Positions 1 through 4,130 of a DNA stretch of 5,396 nucleotides are shown one piece after another. The notes under the pieces are model-generated. The model was given only the letters and a program-made list of their open reading frames with translations, ran no database searches and was not told the DNA's origin. The stretch's first letter is position 1, and each line of letters begins with the position of its first letter. The position numbers and the translations under genes are program-made. This DNA comes from Bacteroides sp. UBA1773 (GTDB taxonomy: Bacteria > Bacteroidota > Bacteroidia > Bacteroidales > Bacteroidaceae). The DNA is taken from the NCBI GenBank assembly GCA_002315285.1, contig DCGR01000056.1, positions 1 to 5,396 on the forward strand, read 5' to 3'.

Positions 1-75
1 ACTTATGAAGGGAAGACCGTAAAGAACATTTTGATCTATACTTCAAAAGGAGCTTGCTTGTTTCAACTAAATTGA
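1..75 (+). CDS. Probable 3' end of a plus-strand gene, cut by the window edge
   Basis: The first frame is open from base 1 and ends at TGA (73-75), giving a 24-residue tail that starts TYEGKTVKNILIYTSKG and ends CLFQLN. The composition looks protein-like, with a beta-strand-like hydrophobic stretch (NILIYT) near the end. No family is recognisable from so short a tail. It would converge on the minus-strand ATPase gene, whose stop lies about 70 bp away. No clear rho-independent terminator separates them. A stop-free run of 24 codons can also occur by chance, so this call is tentative. Confidence 0.4.
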   Translation, partial: TYEGKTVKNILIYTSKGACLFQLN

Positions 76-120
76 AGAAGAGCTATTTTTTATTATTCTC
101 GGGGAAGGATTTCTTCTTCT

Positions 121-137
121 TTTCGCATGATGCGAAA
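121..137. repeat. 17-bp palindrome TTTCGCAT-G-ATGCGAAA, 3' side of the ATPase gene
   Basis: The arms are perfect 8-bp inverted repeats around a central G. The identical 17-mer occurs at 2794-2810, upstream of the same gene. It lies 5 bp beyond the stop codon of the minus-strand ATPase. In that transcript no U-tract follows the stem (the next bases are AGAAGAAG), so it fits a protein-binding site better than an intrinsic terminator. Confidence 0.6.
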
Positions 138-142
138 AAATG

Positions 143-2701
143 CTATTTCTTGGATTTGTAGTATGTTGTGACCCCATTTTGGGTGGCTTTTCGCACTTTC
201 GCATTTTGCACAAGAGTGCGAATGCTGCGGTATGCCTGTGAGGTGCTGCGCTTCAATTCTTCGGCACATCGGAGCCAGTCCTTGATGGTGAAGGTGGCAG
301 GAAGAGACCTGAGGGCATCGTCCACCCAACTCCATTTTTGCATAGGTTGCACGTGCCTGAGCTGTTGGGCGCTCATCGTGGTGGAGAGATGGAGCGACTG
401 CGACATGAGGCATGAGGTGATGAGGGCGGCTGTGTGGTAGTCCTTGTCGCTGCATGTCATGTGGCGGTGTTTATTGGTGAAGTCTTCCTTGGTGTCAAGG
501 TCACTTTTCTTTGATGCGCTATTCTTTGATGCTGTGAAGGGCGTGTTCTTGTATATCTCCCATTTGCGTATGGCGGTGAGGATGGCAGCTATGCGCATCT
601 GACCCAGTCCGTGACGGTTGATGATGGCTGCATGGTCGCCAGAACCTTCCTGTACGAGTTGAGTGATATGTTCGGAGAATCGCTGGGTGTGGTCGTCCCA
701 CTGTTCATCGGTGAAGTACACCCATGTGGGATTGTTGTTGAGCATGAGCCACATCTGGAGTGCATCGTCCGACAGGCGGTTGTAGATGGAGGAGTAGTCG
801 CCACGCTTCGGATCGGGCTTCTGCGATATCCACTCTGTGTGCTGCTCCATCATGAGGATGAAGAAGCGTGAGTAGAGACCGTCCTCGATGGAACGGATGA
901 AATGGTGAAACTGGTCGAAGGTACCTGACATGCATACCGACAACTTGGGACTCTTGATCTTTATAGGTTTGTTGTCCACCTTGAAGAACTGCGTTATCTG
1001 TTCGTTCATCATAGCCTTGCAGAGGAGGTCCACGAAGTTGCCGACATCGAGTTTGAGGGTGCTGATGAGCGTGTTGATCTCCGTGGAGTTCATGATGAGT
1101 CCTCCCTTGCCCATGGCATTCATGCACAGCGTGAACTGTGAACGCGATGTGGTGCCGGGCATTGCCAAGAGGTGAGGCTGCGGTTCGTCACCCTTGCATT
1201 CCTGTTCCTCCCATGCCTTATGTTCGTCGGCTGAGATCTTCTCCAGGTATCGGTCGGTGGACTCTATGATGCGGAACCCGTATTCTATGATGCTCTTTCC
1301 GTTTCCCGCAGGGGCGAGGCACAGGAAACCGAGGTTAGGGGAGTAGTCGCGGTTGCCATACAACAGGTGGGTGTTGCTGCATAGCGCACTGTAGTTAGTG
1401 AGGAGGGACAAGAGGAGGGCATCTGCACGTCGGCGTGGTATCTCTTCCTTGAAGCTGACGGTCGTAGCCGTAGCCGTGATGGGATCCCATGTGAAGTCGA
1501 GGACGGGCGCCAGACCTTCAAGCACACATAGTGGCAGGTTCTGGTACACCGTGTCGGGAAACAGAGGACAGTTGTGCTCGATGAGGTCGTCCTGTGATGG
1601 TTCATCGTTTTCTGTGGCTTTGTCCGTGGCATGTTTCTGATGCTCATAACTCTCCATCCAGCCGTTGTCGGCCTCAGTGCCATGTTCATATCCCCACGCC
1701 AGACAGTTCTCTATCTCGTTAACCAGACGTGTGCTGGGATCATCATGAAGAAGCAGTCCTCTCTCCCCGAGGATACGAAGTGCCTCCTGCTTGTACTGCG
1801 CGAAAAGCTTCTGAGGGCAGTGGAAGAAGCGTAGACGTGCACCGAGCGTCAGCCAGAACTTATGACGGTGGCCTGGGACGTAAGCGTGTTTGTCGAAAAG
1901 GCGTAGGATGATGGATGCGTCAATCTGTGGTGCCTGTGTTGGGTGGGTATTATTGGCAACAGTCATGACGGGTGCAGTGGTTGTGGGAATGCTTGGCGAA
2001 GGCATGTCATCAGCCATATTGAGAGTGCCATCCGAGAGCGATATCACCATAGGTTCGGGTTCCTCGTTGAGGTACGCATGCATGTCATGACAATAGAACG
2101 AAATGCGGTTAGGATCCTTGCAATGCTCATCTATGGCGGCACCGTCAAGCAGATGCTGATAGTACAGGTTGCCTTGCATCCATGCCTGATGGTGATAGGG
2201 CAGACAACGTGCCATGAACTCCTCGTGTGTCTCCTTTTCCTCCTCCTTGCCGGGCTTGAAACCTGTGAATCGGAAGAAGTCCTCCGGAATGACCTCTCCA
2301 TCGTCAGTCACGGCTTTCCAGTCGAAGATGATGCGAATGCCCTCCTCGGAATTGGTGATGTGCGCGAGGCGGGTGTGCGGGTCGGATGCCACGCGCTGTA
2401 CGAGGAGCGAGATGTGGTTGCGGCTGATATAGTCGAAGTCGCACATGCATTGCTGTGTGAAGGCCTCGATGTTGATTTCCTTGCGTCCGTCCTTCATCAT
2501 CACGGCAGGGGTGTAGAATCCCATTGAACTCTTCAGTTTACTGGCTCCCTTGATGTCTCCTTCAGCCTTTTTCTCGCGACTGAGACGTGTGAGACGGAAT
2601 ACTTCATTGTTGGTGGAGGTGATACGCTGATGTATCTCCTTCCATGTTGTGGGACGTGGATGGTTGTCACCAAAACTTGTAAAATGACATGGTTGTATCA
2701 T
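143..2701 (-). CDS. BT4734-like (VirE N-terminal) / DUF3987 putative primase-helicase ATPase
   Basis: This 852-residue protein is complete, from ATG at 2701 to TAG at 143-145. Residues about 20-215 match the BT4734/VirE-N pattern: GIRIIFDW (121-128), then AAIDEHCKDPNRISFYCHD (188-206) and YLNEEP (210-215), which resemble the conserved 'iDesc.d.sR..f.s.D...Y.Np' stretch. Residues 220-260 are a low-complexity Pro/Thr linker. The DUF3987-type ATPase begins near 420: Walker A APAGNGKS (463-470), a Walker B-like strand GLIMNSTE (534-541, E541 the likely catalytic acid), a sensor-like SVCMSGTFDQF (588-598), and GLYSRFF (608-614) with R612 as a possible arginine finger. Residues 800-850 look like a winged helix. 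Families of this kind lie in Bacteroidales mobile elements and are thought to act in DNA replication, but their biochemistry is poorly known. No clear TAnnTTTG promoter lies directly upstream, so co-transcription with the small gene 232 bp upstream is possible. Confidence 0.85.
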   Translation of the reverse strand: MIQPCHFTSFGDNHPRPTTWKEIHQRITSTNNEVFRLTRLSREKKAEGDIKGASKLKSSMGFYTPAVMMKDGRKEINIEAFTQQCMCDFDYISRNHISLLVQRVASDPHTRLAHITNSEEGIRIIFDWKAVTDDGEVIPEDFFRFTGFKPGKEEEKETHEEFMARCLPYHHQAWMQGNLYYQHLLDGAAIDEHCKDPNRISFYCHDMHAYLNEEPEPMVISLSDGTLNMADDMPSPSIPTTTAPVMTVANNTHPTQAPQIDASIILRLFDKHAYVPGHRHKFWLTLGARLRFFHCPQKLFAQYKQEALRILGERGLLLHDDPSTRLVNEIENCLAWGYEHGTEADNGWMESYEHQKHATDKATENDEPSQDDLIEHNCPLFPDTVYQNLPLCVLEGLAPVLDFTWDPITATATTVSFKEEIPRRRADALLLSLLTNYSALCSNTHLLYGNRDYSPNLGFLCLAPAGNGKSIIEYGFRIIESTDRYLEKISADEHKAWEEQECKGDEPQPHLLAMPGTTSRSQFTLCMNAMGKGGLIMNSTEINTLISTLKLDVGNFVDLLCKAMMNEQITQFFKVDNKPIKIKSPKLSVCMSGTFDQFHHFIRSIEDGLYSRFFILMMEQHTEWISQKPDPKRGDYSSIYNRLSDDALQMWLMLNNNPTWVYFTDEQWDDHTQRFSEHITQLVQEGSGDHAAIINRHGLGQMRIAAILTAIRKWEIYKNTPFTASKNSASKKSDLDTKEDFTNKHRHMTCSDKDYHTAALITSCLMSQSLHLSTTMSAQQLRHVQPMQKWSWVDDALRSLPATFTIKDWLRCAEELKRSTSQAYRSIRTLVQNAKVRKATQNGVTTYYKSKK
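189..225. repeat. Degenerate TTTCGCAC/TTTCGCAT cluster inside the 3' end of the ATPase gene
   Basis: TTTCGCAC (189-196) and TTTCGCAT (197-204) stand head to tail, and GTGCGAA (216-222) pairs with the first. The octamer at 197-204 is identical to the arms of the palindromes at 121-137 and 2794-2810. It is in coding sequence for the last about 25 residues (VQNAKVRKATQ), so coding constraint alone could explain part of it. Confidence 0.4.
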
Positions 2702-2722
2702 GGAAAATAGATGTTTTGCTTA

Positions 2723-2751
2723 CGCATTTCGCATCAGTGATGCGAAATGCG
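2723..2751. repeat. 29-bp perfect palindrome upstream of the ATPase gene
   Basis: The 14-bp arm CGCATTTCGCATCA (2723-2736) is the exact reverse complement of 2738-2751, with a single G at the centre. It contains TTTCGCAT at 2727-2734 and ATGCGAAA at 2740-2747, and a further overlapping ATGCGAAA follows at 2747-2754. It starts 21 bp upstream of the minus-strand ATPase start codon, well placed for an operator or for a hairpin in the leader RNA. Confidence 0.65.
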
Positions 2752-2793
2752 AAAGTGGTAGTGTAAGAATGTGACTGTTACTCGTGTAGAACG

Positions 2794-2810
2794 TTTCGCA
2801 TGATGCGAAA
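2794..2810. repeat. 17-bp palindrome TTTCGCAT-G-ATGCGAAA, 5' side of the ATPase gene
   Basis: This is identical to the site at 121-137, with 8-bp arms around a central G. The flanks extend the symmetry imperfectly (ACG on the left, ACGT after one extra A on the right). Together with 2723-2754 it makes five TTTCGCAT/ATGCGAAA octamers within 84 bp upstream of the ATPase gene. Confidence 0.6.
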
Positions 2811-2880
2811 ACGTATGCGATAACCTATCTTGAGTTATTCACTTGAGTTAACTTTCGCTTCGGTCTTCTTGTATCGTCCG

Positions 2881-2919
2881 TTAACTCCTATTAACTCCCT
2901 ATTAACTCCTGTTAACTCC
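2881..2919. repeat. Four iteron-like direct repeats TTAACTCC (GGAGTTAA on the minus strand)
   Basis: Exact copies of TTAACTCC start at 2881, 2891, 2902 and 2912, so the spacing is 10, 11 and 10 bp, about one helical turn. All four would face the same side of the DNA. Related sequences lie just to the left: TGAGTTA at 2831-2837 and 2844-2850 (opposite orientation) and the palindrome AGTTAACT at 2846-2853. The array is framed by the inverted 8-mers TAACCTAT (2821-2828) and ATAGGTTA (2929-2936). Phasing of this kind is typical of iterons of replication initiators and of cooperative regulator sites; which applies here is not known. Confidence 0.65.
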
Positions 2920-2933
2920 CAGATTAAAATAGG

Positions 2934-3260
2934 TTAGAGCGCGTTCCAGTCGGTCACGGGGATGAAGCGGTCAAGGTAGTGGGCCTCTACCATTCTGCCG
3001 GGCTCGGTGCGCGACTCATGGCATGCCATGCTGACAGATGCCACGATCCAGTGGCCTGCAGACAGGTGCCAGTTAGCAGCATTGTCGTCAAGTAGCGTCA
3101 CCACGACATTCTGCTGACGTATTCCCGGACCAGACTGAGAACTGTAGTAAGTCTCGTGATAACTCAGAGTAATCTCTACTTTCTGACGCTCTGCGTCACC
3201 TTCATTCTTGCCTTTGAACGTAGAGTGGTACACACTACGAATCTTAAATAGTCGTTCCAT
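2934..3260 (-). CDS. Small hypothetical protein, possibly OB-fold-like
   Basis: The start chosen, ATG at 3258-3260 (MERLFKIRSVY), gives 108 residues. It follows an A-rich leader (ATTAACAAC) of the kind Bacteroidota use in place of a Shine-Dalgarno sequence. An in-frame ATG at 3305 would add 15 residues (MHSRENTFNQ...) that look like translated leader. No signal peptide or membrane segment is visible. The sequence alternates short hydrophobic strands with polar turns: KVEITLSY, QNVVVTLLDD, HWIVASVSMAC, MVEAHYLDRFIPV. That pattern suggests an all-beta fold such as an OB fold, recalling DUF3127-type single-strand-binding-like proteins, but no diagnostic motif settles it. It lies upstream of the putative primase-helicase on the same strand and could be co-transcribed with it. 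Function is unknown. Confidence 0.65.
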   Translation of the reverse strand: MERLFKIRSVYHSTFKGKNEGDAERQKVEITLSYHETYYSSQSGPGIRQQNVVVTLLDDNAANWHLSAGHWIVASVSMACHESRTEPGRMVEAHYLDRFIPVTDWNAL

Positions 3261-3350
3261 GTTGTTAATCATTAATTGGTTAAATGTGTTTTCTCTTGAA
3301 TGCATAATGACGATGGGTAAGATAACGCCATTCTGTATCTTTTTCTACCA

Positions 3351-3358
3351 CAAAGTTA
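3351..3358 (-). promoter_or_regulatory. Bacteroidota -7 element TAACTTTG for the small minus-strand gene
   Basis: The minus strand reads TAACTTTG, an exact match to the TAnnTTTG consensus of the Bacteroidota primary sigma factor. No TTG stands at the usual distance upstream, so only half of the promoter is recognisable. The expected transcript would start near 3344, leaving a leader of roughly 85 nt before the chosen start at 3260. Confidence 0.5.
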
Positions 3359-3455
3359 CGAAAAACCTTCCTTAATGTAGAATTATGTCCGTGGTGAGGA
3401 CACAAATCTTTCAAGGAAAATAATAGTTGATCATACAAAAAATGTCCTTTTCTTC

Positions 3456-3485
3456 TTGTGAGTAATAAAAAATGTAGTATATTTG
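3456..3485 (+). promoter_or_regulatory. Bacteroidota promoter TTG-N19-TATATTTG
   Basis: TTG at 3456-3458 is followed 19 nt later by TATATTTG at 3478-3485, a full match to the Bacteroidota -33/-7 pattern. Transcription would start near 3491 and give a leader of about 50 nt that ends in an A-rich stretch (CAAAACTAAAACTAACA) directly before ATG at 3544. The well-formed promoter suggests that the downstream gene was, or still is, transcribed despite its broken frame. Confidence 0.7.
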
Positions 3486-3543
3486 CATTGATATTACGCC
3501 ATAAAGGTGTATCTATTTATACAAATCAAAACTAAAACTAACA

Positions 3544-3936
3544 ATGAAAAAAGTCTTATTAGATCCAAGTTCAGCAGCCAAGGCGCTGACAACATGCGTA
3601 CTCAATGAGGCTGACTCGGTAAATCCGGGCCACAGATCAAGTATGCGGAAAGAGTTCCGATTGGGGAACGGAGTTTTTCACAGGAGCTAAGAAGGCAAAA
3701 TATCTGATTCGGACATTCTGGATCTTGCCGAGCTTCGCGAGTTGTTTGATTTCATCAACAAAAAGTACGACCAGAAGATTGCCCTCGCAGAGCTTCGCAA
3801 CTACGGACGTACAGCAGCGGAGGAAAGCAAGAAGGATTGGCACCGTCGCTTCCTCCTTCTCTTCGTGGAATGCTTCGGGCTGGACAATGAACAATGTACA
3901 ATGGACAATGAACAATGTACAAAGAGCAATGGGTAA
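3544..3936 (+). pseudogene. Broken small gene with in-frame stop or compensating frameshifts
   Basis: Translation from ATG 3544 gives MKKVLLDPSSAAKALTTCVL and continues to MRKEFRLGNGVFHRS, then stops at TAA 3688-3690. The same frame stays open after the stop (EGKISDSDILDLAELRELFD, then INKKYDQKIALAELRNYGRT, AAEESKKDWHRRF) and ends at TAA 3934-3936, for 131 codons in all. One explanation is a single nonsense change. Another is a compensating indel pair: between about 3659 and 3703 the second frame reads DWGTEFFTGAKKAKY, which avoids the stop and joins smoothly to ISDSDILDL. The downstream half looks like an amphipathic helical, possibly coiled, domain. Its last residues (LDNEQCT, MDNEQCT) are encoded by tandem repeats. 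I do not recognise the family. A 48-residue functional protein ending at 3690 is possible but less likely. Confidence 0.6.
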
Positions 3937-3959
3937 TTAGCAATTAGTCATTCGGAATT
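3883..3959 (+). repeat. Degenerate heptanucleotide tandem repeat (xxCAATG), about 11 units
   Basis: The units read GACAATG, AACAATG, TACAATG, GACAATG, AACAATG, TACAAAG, AGCAATG, GGTAATT, AGCAATT, AGTCATT, CGGAATT, decaying to the right. The first six form two 21-bp repeats (3881-3901 and 3902-3922, identical), in frame with the broken gene, where they encode the 7-residue repeats LDNEQCT and MDNEQCT. The array crosses the stop codon at 3934-3936 and continues into non-coding DNA. Confidence 0.75.
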
Positions 3960-3962
3960 TTT

Positions 3963-3974
3963 TACCTATAGGTA
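3963..3974. repeat. 12-bp perfect palindrome TACCTATAGGTA
   Basis: The sequence is its own reverse complement with no central spacer. It lies 6 bp left of the hairpin at 3981-4027 and may mark the edge of a small inserted element or a binding site. Confidence 0.45.
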
Positions 3975-3980
3975 GTAAAA

Positions 3981-4027
3981 CCGAGGGGTGTAACTATTCG
4001 CTTTTAATGGACAGTTGCACCCCTTGG
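3981..4027 (+). repeat. Long hairpin with a 15-bp stem and a 17-nt loop
   Basis: CCGAGGGGTGTAACT (3981-3995) pairs with AGTTGCACCCCTTGG (4013-4027). The only two non-Watson-Crick positions are a G-T and a T-G, which become G-U wobbles in plus-strand RNA but A-C mismatches in minus-strand RNA. No U-tract follows, so it is not a standard terminator. It could be an RNA element, a small inverted-repeat element or a diverged REP. Confidence 0.5.
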
Positions 4028-4103
4028 TGTGGGGATTCATCATGAATCAAGGGGTCATGAATCAAGGGGTCAGACCCCTTGATTCACTTTTTTCGATAGA
4101 ATT
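4019..4103. repeat. REP-like cluster (BIME-like) beside the transposase gene
   Basis: The core half-site TGAATCAAGGGGTCA occurs twice in tandem (4043-4057 and 4058-4072). The second half pairs with 4073-4086 to form a perfect 14-bp stem around one A (4058-4086), followed by CTTTTTTCGATAGAATT to 4103. To the left, CCCCTTG (4020-4026) and ATTCAT (4035-4040) form an inverted half-site split by eight bases, GTGTGGGG. The order of halves is thus minus, plus, plus, minus, as in composite REP arrays. The unit 4058-4103 recurs almost exactly at 4401-4445. Confidence 0.75.
4058..4093 (+). terminator. Possible plus-strand intrinsic terminator formed by the REP hairpin
   Basis: The 14-bp perfect stem (4058-4071 with 4073-4086), GC-rich at its tip, is followed after one C by six T residues (4088-4093). 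It lies about 120 bp after the stop of the broken plus-strand gene and could end that transcript. On the minus strand no T-run follows the stem, so it would not serve the transposase gene in the same way. Confidence 0.45.
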
Positions 4104-4130
4104 AATGGTTCTTGTTTTTGGCTGATTCCT

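Larger units (their letters stand above)
2702..2933. other. Repeat-dense intergenic region, candidate replication origin or complex operator
   Basis: This spacer between the small gene and the ATPase gene has no convincing ORF on either strand. It holds the TTTCGCAT palindromes, the four phased GGAGTTAA repeats and a weak DnaA-box-like TTATTCACT (2835-2843; seven of nine match TTATCCACA). Iterons and palindromes beside a primase-helicase-like gene would suit an origin. A regulatory region for the ATPase gene is an equally serious alternative. Confidence 0.4.
3306..3543. other. Divergent promoter region between the small minus gene and the broken plus gene
   Basis: This AT-rich spacer contains the minus-strand -7 element (3351-3358) and the plus-strand promoter (3456-3485). 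A weak hairpin, TGTCC (3386-3390) with GGACA (3398-3402), is the only other structure seen, and it is too short to interpret. No ORF or RNA gene is visible. Confidence 0.5.
3937..4130. other. Non-coding hairpin-rich region 3' of the transposase gene
   Basis: Between the broken gene and the transposase stop codon there is no plausible ORF. The stretch holds the tail of the heptamer repeat, a 12-bp palindrome (3963-3974), a 15-bp wobble-paired hairpin (3981-4027) and the REP-like cluster (4019-4103). Nearly all of it is accounted for by inverted repeats, as in BIME-type extragenic elements. Confidence 0.6.

Noticed and set aside
121..137. Intrinsic terminator of the ATPase gene
   Set aside because: No T-run follows the stem in the direction of transcription, and the same sequence occurs upstream of the gene.
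705..1127. 140-codon open frame on the minus strand
   Set aside because: It is an alternative frame of the ATPase gene, rich in His, Arg and Gln in a way typical of shifted frames.
1943..2527. 194-codon open frame on the plus strand
   Set aside because: It lies entirely antisense within the well-supported ATPase gene, has no family resemblance, and fits a shadow frame of a GC-balanced coding region.
2881..2919. GGAG cores read as Shine-Dalgarno sequences on the minus strand
   Set aside because: They lie about 180 nt before the ATPase start, no ORF follows them, and genes in this window do not use Shine-Dalgarno sites.
2881..2919. CRISPR array
   Set aside because: Units of 8 bp with 2-3 bp spacing are far too short for CRISPR repeats and spacers, and no cas gene is present.
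2934..3305. Longer start (ATG 3305) for the small minus-strand gene
   Set aside because: The 15 added residues look like translated leader and the internal ATG at 3260 has the better A-rich upstream context. The longer form is not excluded.
3637..3915. 92-codon open frame on the minus strand (MFIVHCTLFIVQ...)
   Set aside because: It begins in the heptamer repeat, whose reverse complement gives the common artefact pattern IVHC, and it is antisense to the broken gene, which has the better promoter and leader.
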